In this document: positions 1-5,617 of the stretch, piece by piece
How the letters are laid out: each line of letters begins with the position of its first letter
How positions within the stretch are numbered: the stretch's first letter is position 1
Notes under the pieces: generated by a model
The model's input: only the letters and a program-made list of their open reading frames with translations
The model's database searches: none
What the model was told of the DNA's origin: nothing
Program-made: the position numbers and the translations under genes
Assembly: GCA_946479515.1 (NCBI GenBank)
Contig: CAMLGF010000117.1
Span: forward strand, 1 to 6,092
From: an uncultured Pseudomonadota bacterium
GTDB lineage: Bacteria; Pseudomonadota; Gammaproteobacteria; Steroidobacterales; Steroidobacteraceae
Length of the DNA stretch: 6,092 bases
Direction: 5' to 3'

Positions 1-1008
1 CCCGACGTGCTCGATCCCGCGCTGCTGCGCCCCGGCCGCTTCGACCGCCAGGTCGTGGTGCCGCTGCCGGACGTGCGCGGCCGCGAGCAGATCCTGCGCG
101 TGCACATGCGCAAGGTGCCGCTGGCCGACGACGTGAAGCCCGCGTACATCGCGCGTGGCACGCCGGGGTTCTCCGGCGCGGATCTCGCCAACCTGGTCAA
201 CGAGGCCGCTCTGTTCGCCGCGAGGGCCAACAAGCGCATCGTCGGCATGGACGAGTTCGAGCGCGCCAAGGACAAGATCTACATGGGCGCCGAGCGGCGT
301 TCCATGGTGATGTCCGATGACGAGAAGAAGATGACTGCCTACCACGAGGCGGGGCACGCCATCGTGGGCTATCTCGTGCCCGAGCACGACCCGGTCTACA
401 AGGTGACCATCATCCCGCGCGGCCGGGCACTGGGTCTCACCTGGTACCTGCCGGAGGGCGATCGCTACAGCACCAGCAAGCGCCGTCTCGAGAGCAAGAT
501 CTCCTCGGCCTTCGGTGGGCGCGTCGCCGAGCAGATCATCTTCGGCAACGACGGCATCACCACAGGTGCCTCGAGCGATATCGAACACGCGACGGATCTG
601 GCGCGCAACATGGTCACGAAATGGGGTCTGTCCGACAAGCTCGGGCCGCTCACCTATTCCGAAGACGATGGCGAGGTGTTCCTGGGCCGCCAGGTCACGC
701 AGCACAAGCAGGTCTCCGACGAGACGGCGCACACCATCGACGAGGAGATCCGCCGACTCATCGACGTGAACTACAAGCGCGCCAAGGAAATTCTCGAGAG
801 CAACCTCGACAAACTGCACACCATGGCCGAGGCGCTGGTCAAGTACGAGACCATCGACGAGACGCAGATCAAGGACATCATGAACGGCAAGCAGCCGAAG
901 CCGCCCGCGGACTGGGACGACTCGGTGGGCACGCCCAAAGTGAAACGCCCGGAGGGCGGTGAAACCGAGGGCGGTGGCGCCATCGGCACGCCGGCCGGAC
1001 AACACTGA
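1..1008 (+). CDS. ftsH: ATP-dependent zinc metalloprotease FtsH, C-terminal part (5' end outside window)
   Basis: FtsH is a membrane-anchored AAA+ protease, hexameric in the inner membrane, that degrades misassembled membrane proteins and short-lived regulators. The reading frame is open from base 1, so the 335 codons seen are about the last half of a protein that is usually about 640 residues. Fragment residues 1-17 hold the end of the AAA+ second region of homology (RPGRFDRQ, with arginine fingers R10 and R13). A small helical domain with the sensor segment [20 protein letters not shown] follows. The peptidase domain has the zinc motif HEAGH (H115-H119, bases 343-357) and the third-ligand Asp D193 in [10 protein letters not shown] (bases 577-579). 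All catalytic residues in view are intact. The C-terminal tail after KYETID is Gly/Pro/Glu-rich, as is common in FtsH, and is likely disordered. Alignment with remembered E. coli FtsH is close throughout. The N-terminal membrane segments and Walker motifs lie upstream of the window. Confidence 0.98.
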   Translation, partial: PDVLDPALLRPGRFDRQVVVPLPDVRGREQILRVHMRKVPLADDVKPAYIARGTPGFSGADLANLVNEAALFAARANKRIVGMDEFERAKDKIYMGAERRSMVMSDDEKKMTAYHEAGHAIVGYLVPEHDPVYKVTIIPRGRALGLTWYLPEGDRYSTSKRRLESKISSAFGGRVAEQIIFGNDGITTGASSDIEHATDLARNMVTKWGLSDKLGPLTYSEDDGEVFLGRQVTQHKQVSDETAHTIDEEIRRLIDVNYKRAKEILESNLDKLHTMAEALVKYETIDETQIKDIMNGKQPKPPADWDDSVGTPKVKRPEGGETEGGGAIGTPAGQH

Positions 1009-1030
1009 TATCCCGCTGAGGATGCCGAAC

Positions 1031-1069
1031 GCAAGGGCCGCTCGCGACCGCGCAGCGGCCCTTGCTTTT
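1031..1069 (+). terminator. Rho-independent terminator after ftsH
   Basis: A perfect 12-bp GC-rich inverted repeat (1031-1042 with 1054-1065) encloses an 11-base loop, in which GCG 1044-1046 can also pair with CGC 1051-1053. It is followed by TTTT at 1066-1069. It starts 22 bases after the ftsH stop. The stem is strong but the T run is short and broken by G, so termination may be incomplete. The folP start lies only 20 bases downstream. Confidence 0.8.
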
Positions 1070-1089
1070 GCAGCAACCGGGCAGTACGC

Positions 1090-1950
1090 GTGAATACCGA
1101 ACCGCAGCTCTGGCAGTGCGGCGACCGCGCGCTCGAACTCACCGAGCCGGTCGTCATGGGTGTACTCAACGTCACGCCAGACTCCTTTTCCGACGGCGGG
1201 CGCTTCGTCGAGCGCAACGCCGCGCTCGCCCACGCGCGCCAGATGATCGCGGAGGGCGCCGGGATCATCGATGTCGGCGGCGAATCCACGCGGCCCGGAT
1301 CGCTGCCCGCGAGCATCGAGCAGGAGCTGGCGCGGGTCATTCCGGTCATCGAGGCGCTGCGGCGCGAATCCGGCGTGTTCATCTCGGTGGATACCAGCAA
1401 GCCCGAGGTGATGCGCGCGGCCGTGAGCGCCGGCGCGGACATCATCAACGACGTGCGTGCACTGCAGGAAGCCGGTGCACTGGAAGCGGCCGTCAGCACG
1501 CGCGCGGGCGTCTGTCTCATGCACATGAAGGGCGAGCCGCGCACGATGCAGGATGCGCCCACCTATGCAGACGTGCTCGGCGAGGTTCGGGATTTCCTGA
1601 CAGCGCGCATCCGCGCGGCACACGACGCCGGCATCGGTCGCGAGCGTATCGCCATCGATCCGGGCTTCGGTTTCGGCAAGCGCACCCAGGACAATCTCGC
1701 CCTGCTCAAGCATCTCGGCGAGTTCGCGCCGCTGCATGCGCCATTGCTGGTCGGGGTGTCACGCAAGTCGCTGCTGGGGCGGCTCACGCGGCGTGAAGTG
1801 GATTCCAGAATTGCGGGAAGCGTGGCCCTGGCCGCCATTGCGGTTCTCAACGGAGCGCGTATCGTGCGCGCCCACGACGTGGCGGCCACCCTCGATGCGG
1901 TGCGCGTGGCGGCGGCGGTCATCAAGGGAGAGGGATTCGATGGCACGTAA
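1090..1950 (+). CDS. folP: Dihydropteroate synthase (folate biosynthesis, sulfonamide target)
   Basis: FolP condenses 6-hydroxymethyl-7,8-dihydropterin pyrophosphate with p-aminobenzoate to give dihydropteroate in cytosolic folate synthesis. The 286-residue product matches the usual TIM-barrel length (E. coli about 282). Signature segments appear in order: MGVLNVTPDSFSDGG (N27 binds Mg2+ in the family), DVGGESTRPGS (R68), VDTSKPEV, INDV, LMHMKGEPRTMQ, IDPGFGFGK, GVSRKS, and RAHDV near the C-terminus with the conserved Arg and His. All expected active-site segments are present. The start is a GTG at 1090 with no convincing Shine-Dalgarno sequence. The only later in-frame start nearby, ATG 1156, would fall inside the conserved MGVLNVTP strand, so the GTG is preferred. 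The 3' end overlaps glmM by 11 bases, an arrangement typical of proteobacterial ftsH-folP-glmM clusters. Confidence 0.97.
   Translation: MNTEPQLWQCGDRALELTEPVVMGVLNVTPDSFSDGGRFVERNAALAHARQMIAEGAGIIDVGGESTRPGSLPASIEQELARVIPVIEALRRESGVFISVDTSKPEVMRAAVSAGADIINDVRALQEAGALEAAVSTRAGVCLMHMKGEPRTMQDAPTYADVLGEVRDFLTARIRAAHDAGIGRERIAIDPGFGFGKRTQDNLALLKHLGEFAPLHAPLLVGVSRKSLLGRLTRREVDSRIAGSVALAAIAVLNGARIVRAHDVAATLDAVRVAAAVIKGEGFDGT
1926..1935 (+). promoter_or_regulatory. Ribosome binding site of glmM inside folP
   Basis: A purine run within the last codons of folP contains GGAG at 1927-1930, nine bases before ATG 1940, and AGGG at 1931-1934. It fixes the glmM start and suggests coupled translation of folP and glmM. 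Confidence 0.75.
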
Positions 1951-3274
1951 ATATTTCGGTACCGACGGCGTTCGCGGCAAGGTGGGCGACAACCCGCTGA
2001 CGGTGGATTTCGCGCTGCGGCTCGCGAGTGCGGCGGCGCGGGTCCTGGCGCCGAACGGCGGCACGGTGCTCATCGGCAAGGACACCCGGCTCTCCGGCTA
2101 CATGTTCGAGGCGGCGCTCGAGGCCGGCTTCGTCGCCGCCGGCGTCAACGTCATGCTGATCGGGCCGCTGCCCACTCCCGGCATCGCCTTTCTCACGCGC
2201 AAGTTCGAGTGCAGTTTCGGCGTGGTGATCAGCGCCTCTCACAACCTGTACGACGACAACGGCATCAAGTTCTTCGACGCCGAAGGCGGCAAACTTTCGG
2301 ACGAAGTGGAGATGGCCATCGAAGCCGAGCTCGAGCGCGGACCGCTGACGCGGTCGTCGCGCGATCTCGGCCGTGCCTCGCGCGTCGACAAGTCGCGGCG
2401 CTTCTACCAGGAATTCTGCGCGGACTCGCTGCCCAGGGGCATGACGCTCGAGGGAATGAAGCTCGTGGTCGATTGCGCCAACGGCGCCGGCTACAAGGTG
2501 GTGCCGCGCACGCTCGCGGACCTGGGCGCGGAGATCATCCCGCTGGGATGCTCGCCCAACGGGCGCAACATCAATGACGGTTGCGGGTCGACCTCGCCCG
2601 AGCTGCTGCAGCTCACCGTGCCCGGTGTGCGCGCCGCCGCGGGCATCGCGCTCGACGGTGACGGCGATCGGCTGGTGATGGTGGATGGCCTCGGCCGCCA
2701 GGTCGACGGCGATCAACTCATCTATATCATCGCCAGTGCACGCAAGCGCGCCGGCCTGCTCAAGGGCCCGGTGGTGGGCACGGTGATGAGCAACCTCGGA
2801 CTCGAAGTCGCATTGCGCAAGCAGGGCATCGAGTTCAAACGGGCCGCAGTCGGCGATCGCTACGTGCTGGCCATGCTGCGCGAGCACGGCGGCGAGGTGG
2901 GTGGTGAGAGCTCGGGACACATTCTCCTGCTCGACAAGACCACCACGGGAGACGCGCTGATGGCCGCCCTGCAAGTGCTGGCCGTGATGCGCGAAACCGG
3001 ACAGAGCCTCGCCGAGCTGGCGGCCGGCATGCCCAAGTTCCCGCAGACGATGATCAACGTGAAGGTGGCCGCGCGTTTCGATCCCAAGACCGTTCCCGAA
3101 GTGCAGGAGGCGGTGAGCAAGGTGTCGCAGCGCCTCGGGGAGGATGGCCGCGTGGTACTGCGGCCCTCGGGTACGGAGCCGGTGATCCGGGTCATGGTCG
3201 AGGCCCTTGAAGAGACCGATACGGTGCGCTGCGCCGAGGAAATCGCGGCGGTCGTGCGGCGCGTTGCGTCGTAA
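1940..3274 (+). CDS. glmM: Phosphoglucosamine mutase GlmM
   Basis: GlmM interconverts glucosamine-6-phosphate and glucosamine-1-phosphate, feeding UDP-GlcNAc for peptidoglycan and lipopolysaccharide. The 444 residues match E. coli GlmM (445) and the alpha-D-phosphohexomutase fold. The N-terminus is MARKYFGTDGVRG. The phosphoserine loop ISASHN has catalytic S100. The metal loop DGDGDR has D239, D241 and D243. The sugar-recognition loop GESSGH lies at 322-327, and the phosphate-binding loop RPSGTEP at 408-414 in domain 4. The frame stays open upstream of ATG 1940, but this start is chosen because the family N-terminus KYFGTDG begins here and a good ribosome site precedes it. The residue after SASHN is Leu (L103) where many GlmM proteins have Pro, with DNGIKFF intact. 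Pairing with folP by overlap suggests one transcript. Confidence 0.97.
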   Translation: MARKYFGTDGVRGKVGDNPLTVDFALRLASAAARVLAPNGGTVLIGKDTRLSGYMFEAALEAGFVAAGVNVMLIGPLPTPGIAFLTRKFECSFGVVISASHNLYDDNGIKFFDAEGGKLSDEVEMAIEAELERGPLTRSSRDLGRASRVDKSRRFYQEFCADSLPRGMTLEGMKLVVDCANGAGYKVVPRTLADLGAEIIPLGCSPNGRNINDGCGSTSPELLQLTVPGVRAAAGIALDGDGDRLVMVDGLGRQVDGDQLIYIIASARKRAGLLKGPVVGTVMSNLGLEVALRKQGIEFKRAAVGDRYVLAMLREHGGEVGGESSGHILLLDKTTTGDALMAALQVLAVMRETGQSLAELAAGMPKFPQTMINVKVAARFDPKTVPEVQEAVSKVSQRLGEDGRVVLRPSGTEPVIRVMVEALEETDTVRCAEEIAAVVRRVAS

Positions 3275-3292
3275 GAAGCGCGCGGCTATGAT
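3264..3292 (+). promoter_or_regulatory. Predicted sigma70 promoter for tpiA-secG-tRNA-Leu
   Basis: TTGCGT at 3264-3269, overlapping the last codons of glmM, is separated by exactly 17 bases from TATGAT at 3287-3292. The -10 matches the consensus at 5 of 6 positions; the -35 matches only its TTG. Transcription would start near 3299, about 65 bases before tpiA. The -10 sits in the loop of a GC-rich palindrome (3278-3299). Confidence 0.6.
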
Positions 3293-3304
3293 CGCGCGCC
3301 CTTT
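3278..3304 (+). terminator. Possible weak terminator of folP-glmM, overlapping the tpiA promoter
   Basis: GCGCGCG at 3278-3284 pairs with CGCGCGC at 3293-3299 around a loop that holds the tpiA -10 element. CCCTTT follows. The stem is strong but the T run is only three bases, so this may be a leaky terminator, or simply a palindrome overlapping the promoter. It starts four bases after the glmM stop. Confidence 0.35.
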
Positions 3305-3305
3305 C

Positions 3306-3328
3306 GGGCCGCCCTCCGGGCGGTTCCC
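3306..3328 (+). other. Hairpin in the predicted tpiA 5' untranslated leader
   Basis: CCGCCC at 3309-3314 pairs with GGGCGG at 3318-3323 across a 3-base loop. An outer GGG at 3306-3308 can pair with CCC at 3326-3328 over a two-base TT bulge. No T run follows, so this is not an intrinsic terminator. It would lie about 7 bases into the leader if the predicted start is right, and could stabilise the mRNA 5' end. Confidence 0.5.
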
Positions 3329-3363
3329 GGGGGCATCCTCATTTCTGGAGCTGAGTCAGACAC

Positions 3364-4116
3364 ATGCGCCGGCAGATCATCGCAGGCAACTGGAAAATGC
3401 ACGGCTCGCGTGCCGAAAACGCGTCGCTGGTCGAGGCCATCGTGCACAAGCTGCCCAATGCTGCGGCCGAGGTCTGGGTGTGTCCGCCATTCGTCTACCT
3501 CGCCGAAGTGGGCCGCGCACTTGCCGGCTCGCGCATCAGCCTGGCGGCCCAGGATGTCTGCGCCGAGACGCAGGGCGCCTTCACCGGCGAAGTGTCCGCG
3601 GCCATGCTGAAGGACGTCGGCTGCTCAGGTTGCATCGTCGGACATTCCGAGCGCCGTGCGCTGTACGGCGAGTCCGACCAGCTGGTGGCGCGCAAATTCG
3701 CCGCTGTCCTGGCCGCGGGATTGACGCCCATCCTCTGCGTCGGCGAGTCGCTGGCCGAACGTGAGGCGGGGCGCACGTTCGAGGTCGTGGACCGTCAGCT
3801 CGACGCCGTGCTCGACCTTTCTGGCGTCGCTGCGTTCACGCGCGCGGTGATTGCCTACGAGCCCGTGTGGGCGATCGGCACGGGCAAGACCGCGTCGCCG
3901 CAACAGGCCGAGGAAGTGCACGCGCACATCCGCGCGCGTATCGCCGGACGCGATGCTAAGATCGCCGATCTCGTGCGCATCCAGTACGGCGGTAGCGTCA
4001 AGGGTGCGAACGCCGCGGAGTTGTTTTCGCAACCCAACGTCGATGGTGGTCTCATCGGCGGTGCGTCCTTGAAGGCCGAAGACTTCCTCGCCATCGTCGC
4101 CGCCGCGCGCGGTTGA
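3364..4116 (+). CDS. tpiA: Triosephosphate isomerase
   Basis: TpiA interconverts dihydroxyacetone phosphate and glyceraldehyde-3-phosphate in glycolysis and gluconeogenesis as a cytosolic dimer. The 250 residues are the normal length for the family's single TIM barrel. The catalytic set is complete: N9 and K11 in AGNWKMHG, electrophile H94 in GHSERR, and base E166 in AYEPVWAIGTGK, which runs into the flexible loop 6. The phosphate-binding strand YGGSVKGANA lies near the C-terminus. ATG 3364 is chosen because the family N-terminus RRxxIAGNWKM begins there. Its GGAG (3347-3350) is 13 bases away, longer than ideal, with a weaker GAG at 3353-3355. It follows glmM by 89 bases with its own predicted promoter, and precedes secG by 13 bases, so tpiA and secG are likely one transcript. 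Confidence 0.98.
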   Translation: MRRQIIAGNWKMHGSRAENASLVEAIVHKLPNAAAEVWVCPPFVYLAEVGRALAGSRISLAAQDVCAETQGAFTGEVSAAMLKDVGCSGCIVGHSERRALYGESDQLVARKFAAVLAAGLTPILCVGESLAEREAGRTFEVVDRQLDAVLDLSGVAAFTRAVIAYEPVWAIGTGKTASPQQAEEVHAHIRARIAGRDAKIADLVRIQYGGSVKGANAAELFSQPNVDGGLIGGASLKAEDFLAIVAAARG

Positions 4117-4129
4117 TCGGGAACTACAG

Positions 4130-4525
4130 ATGTTGCGAACGATTCTCACAATTCTGCAGGTGGTATCGGCGCTCGCCATCGTGGGCCTGGTTCTCCTGCA
4201 GCGAGGCAAGGGTGCCGATGCCGGCGCGGGCTTCGGCGCAGGCGCTTCGGGCACGGTGTTCGGCGCCCGCGGCGCTACCACGGGCCTGTCGCGCATGACG
4301 GCGATCTTCGCCGCGATCTTCATGATCAACAGCCTCGTGCTCACTTACATGTTCCAGCGCCAGCAGCAGGTGGCGCCTCAGTCGCTGCTCGAGAAGGCGC
4401 AGCAGGGTGCCGCGGCTCCCGCGCCGGCGACGACACCGGTGACGACACCGGCTCCCGCGCCCGATGCGGACGCCGTGCCGACGACCCCGGCACCGCAGCC
4501 GGAGCAGGGCCCCAAGACGCCCTGA
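4130..4525 (+). CDS. secG: Protein translocase subunit SecG
   Basis: SecG is the small auxiliary subunit of the SecYEG channel and aids SecA-driven export across the inner membrane. The 131-residue product shows the family plan. Transmembrane helix 1 is about residues 4-23. The conserved cytoplasmic loop has LLQRGKGADAGAGFGAG, then TVFGARG (42-48). Helix 2 is about residues 56-75, starting at RMTAIF. After residue 76 comes an Ala/Pro/Thr/Gln-rich, low-complexity tail with TTPVTTPAPAP, likely disordered, as in many proteobacterial SecG proteins whose tails vary in length. ATG 4130 is chosen since helix 1 begins directly after it; GGGA lies upstream in the 13-base gap after tpiA. It is most likely expressed from the tpiA promoter, and the downstream tRNA starts 26 bases after its stop. 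Confidence 0.95.
   Translation: MLRTILTILQVVSALAIVGLVLLQRGKGADAGAGFGAGASGTVFGARGATTGLSRMTAIFAAIFMINSLVLTYMFQRQQQVAPQSLLEKAQQGAAAPAPATTPVTTPAPAPDADAVPTTPAPQPEQGPKTP
4429..4452 (+). repeat. 12-bp tandem repeat in the secG tail
   Basis: Two adjacent 12-base units (4429-4440 and 4441-4452) differ only in the last base. They keep the secG frame and give the repeated TTP residues of the low-complexity tail. This is probably small-scale slippage duplication in a tolerant region. Confidence 0.7.
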
Positions 4526-4543
4526 AGTTGAAGCCCTGAAGTT
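4520..4543 (+). repeat. Short direct repeat spanning the secG stop codon
   Basis: CCCTGAAGTT occurs at 4520-4529 and again at 4534-4543, a 14-base period. The first copy contains the secG stop TGA (4523-4525). The second copy is out of frame and non-coding. It looks like a recent local duplication. Confidence 0.6.
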
Positions 4544-4551
4544 CACGCAAC

Positions 4552-4636
4552 GCCGACGTGGTGGAATTGGTAGACACACTAGCTTGAGGGGCTAGCGGAG
4601 CGATCCGTGGGAGTTCGAGTCTCCCCGTCGGCACCA
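4552..4636 (+). tRNA. tRNA-Leu, anticodon GAG, CCA encoded
   Basis: The full cloverleaf can be drawn by hand. The acceptor is GCCGACG 4552-4558 with CGTCGGC 4626-4632. The D-stem is GTG 4561-4563 with CAC 4575-4577. The anticodon stem is CTAGC 4579-4583 with GCTAG 4591-4595. The loop TTGAGGG puts anticodon GAG at 4586-4588, reading CUC and CUU. A class II long variable arm (CGGA 4596-4599, TCCG 4604-4607) fits leucine. The T-stem is GGGAG 4609-4613 with CTCCC 4621-4625 around TTCGAGT. A73 (4633) and an encoded CCA (4634-4636) follow. All stems are fully paired. With no clear promoter of its own, it is probably cut from the tpiA-secG transcript. Confidence 0.97.
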
Positions 4637-4652
4637 TCACTTTCTTTATCCC

Positions 4653-4661
4653 TGTTACAAT
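4653..4661 (+). promoter_or_regulatory. Predicted extended -10 promoter of the nuo operon
   Basis: TGT-TACAAT reads as a TGN extended -10 with a 5/6 match to TATAAT at 4656-4661. No good -35 exists at 16-18 bases upstream, where the sequence is the 3' end of the tRNA; an extended -10 can compensate. Transcription would start at about 4668-4670, roughly 67 bases before nuoA, directly before a run of seven T. Confidence 0.55.
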
Positions 4662-4664
4662 CGC

Positions 4665-4682
4665 GCCCGATTTTTTTCGGGC
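4665..4682 (+). other. Palindrome with an all-T loop at the predicted nuo start site
   Basis: GCCCGA 4665-4670 is the inverse complement of TCGGGC 4677-4682, with six T between. The T run lies in the loop rather than after the stem, so this is not a standard terminator for the upstream transcript. The left arm overlaps the expected nuo start, so nuo mRNA would carry only the right arm. Confidence 0.5.
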
Positions 4683-4686
4683 AGTT

Positions 4687-4715
4687 CTCTCGTTCTGCGA
4701 GAGTGGCGGCTCTCG
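4687..4715 (+). promoter_or_regulatory. Competing hairpins in the nuo leader
   Basis: CTCTCG occurs at 4687-4692 and again at 4710-4715. Between them CGAGAG (4698-4703) can pair with either copy, giving a 5-base or a 6-base loop. Only one hairpin can form at a time. The downstream copy ends 21 bases before the nuoA ATG. Whether this regulates nuo translation is unknown. Confidence 0.4.
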
Positions 4716-4736
4716 GATCACGCGGAACGGTCGAAC

Positions 4737-5105
4737 ATGCTGGCGAATTACCTTCCGGTACTCATCTTCCTGACGGTGGCCACCGGCCTTGCGCTGGTGC
4801 TGCTGAGTCTCGGGCTGATCATCGGCCGCGCCCAGGCGAAGGCCAAGGACGACGCCGAGAAGGTCTCGCCCTACGAATGCGGCTTCGAAGCCTTCGAAGA
4901 CAGCCGCATGAAATTCGATGTGCGCTACTACCTGGTCGCCATCCTGTTCATCATTTTCGATCTGGAAATCGCTTTCCTGTTTCCGTGGGCCGTGGTGCTC
5001 GACAGCATCGGTGGCTTCGGGCTCATCGCCATGGGCATCTTCCTGTTCATCCTGGTGGTGGGCTTCATCTACGAATGGAAGAAAGGGGCCCTGGAGTGGG
5101 ACTAG
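4737..5105 (+). CDS. nuoA: NADH-quinone oxidoreductase subunit A (complex I, ND3 homologue)
   Basis: NuoA is a small subunit of the membrane arm of complex I, near the quinone site. The 122-residue product is of typical length. Three transmembrane helices are visible, at about residues 7-30, 62-84 and 93-113. The conserved loop between helices 1 and 2 has SPYECGF with C48, the equivalent of the ND3 loop cysteine, followed by FDVRYY. Helix 2 carries the conserved acidic pair in FDLEIAF (D75, E77). It ends in [11 protein letters not shown], as in many gammaproteobacterial NuoA proteins. ATG 4737 gives the family N-terminus; only a weak GGAA lies upstream (about 4724). It is the first nuo gene, 100 bases after tRNA-Leu, and its end overlaps the nuoB start by 10 bases. 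Confidence 0.96.
   Translation: MLANYLPVLIFLTVATGLALVLLSLGLIIGRAQAKAKDDAEKVSPYECGFEAFEDSRMKFDVRYYLVAILFIIFDLEIAFLFPWAVVLDSIGGFGLIAMGIFLFILVVGFIYEWKKGALEWD
5082..5088 (+). promoter_or_regulatory. Ribosome binding site of nuoB inside nuoA
   Basis: AAAGGGG lies 7 bases before GTG 5096, the only well-spaced Shine-Dalgarno-like run near the nuoB N-terminus. It decides the GTG start over later candidates at GTG 5156 and ATG 5180, which would cut into conserved sequence. Confidence 0.7.
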
Positions 5106-5617
5106 CTGACAACGCAGCCGACAACGAGCCGCAGGGCTTCGCCGAGCGTGGCTTCGTGACCACGACGGTGGATACCGTCATGAACTGGGCGCGTACCGGT
5201 TCGCTGTGGCCGATGACGTTCGGACTCGCGTGCTGCGCGGTGGAGATGATGCACGCCGGCGCGTCGCGCTATGACCTCGACCGCTTCGGCGTGGTGTTCC
5301 GCCCGAGTCCGCGCCAGTCCGACGTGATGATCGTCGCGGGTACGCTGGTGAACAAGATGGCGCCAGCGTTGCGCAAGGTCTACGACCAGATGCCCGAGCC
5401 GCGCTGGGTGATTTCAATGGGCTCGTGCGCGAACGGCGGTGGTTACTACCACTATTCCTATGCCGTGGTGCGTGGCTGCGACCGCATCGTGCCCGTCGAC
5501 GTGTATGTGCCCGGCTGCCCGCCGACGGCCGAGGCGCTGCTGTACGGCATCATCCAGCTGCAGAAGAAGATCGAACGCACCAGCACCATCGCCACGCCGA
5601 AGTCCGTCAACGCATGA
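5096..5617 (+). CDS. nuoB: NADH-quinone oxidoreductase subunit B (complex I, N2 cluster, PSST homologue)
   Basis: NuoB is a peripheral-arm subunit holding the terminal Fe-S cluster N2, which passes electrons to quinone. With the GTG start at 5096 the product has 173 residues. The four cluster ligands are present: adjacent C46 and C47 in [12 protein letters not shown]111 in [10 protein letters not shown] and C141 in [14 protein letters not shown]. The strongly conserved core [26 protein letters not shown], and [19 protein letters not shown] lies between. The frame is open far upstream through nuoA and the tRNA, but that part has no NuoB character. The N-terminal extension before GFVTTTVDT is short (about 19 residues), compared with longer ones in some relatives. 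The start overlaps nuoA by 10 bases and the stop overlaps nuoC in ATGA, so translation is probably coupled. Confidence 0.96.
   Translation: MGLADNAADNEPQGFAERGFVTTTVDTVMNWARTGSLWPMTFGLACCAVEMMHAGASRYDLDRFGVVFRPSPRQSDVMIVAGTLVNKMAPALRKVYDQMPEPRWVISMGSCANGGGYYHYSYAVVRGCDRIVPVDVYVPGCPPTAEALLYGIIQLQKKIERTSTIATPKSVNA

Noticed and set aside
771..1562. 263-codon minus-strand open frame across the ftsH-folP junction
   Set aside because: It spans the terminator and is antisense to two conserved genes, and its Ser/Pro/Arg-rich product has no family features.
1736..1939. Upstream extension of the glmM frame inside folP
   Set aside because: The family N-terminus KYFGTDG and a good ribosome site both point to ATG 1940; the extension is a shadow of folP.
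1922..2974. Long 350-codon minus-strand open frame opposite glmM
   Set aside because: It lies entirely against conserved glmM (and the end of folP), has a His/Arg/Ala-rich composition with no recognisable domain, and is the expected shadow of high-GC codon use.
3207..3764. 185-codon plus-strand frame overlapping glmM end and tpiA start
   Set aside because: It covers the predicted promoter and is out of frame with conserved tpiA; its Arg/Pro-rich product is typical of shadow frames.
4552..4636. tRNA-Leu as an integration site for a mobile element
   Set aside because: No integrase, no second copy of the tRNA 3' end and no change of gene style follow; the nuo operon follows directly.
4665..4682. 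Terminator for the secG-tRNA transcript at the GCCCGA/TCGGGC palindrome
   Set aside because: The T run is in the loop and not after the stem, and the stem is only 6 bp; it does not have intrinsic-terminator layout.
4607..5095. Upstream extension of the nuoB frame through nuoA into the tRNA
   Set aside because: The extended part is an out-of-frame reading of nuoA and of the tRNA; NuoB similarity begins only after the GTG at 5096.
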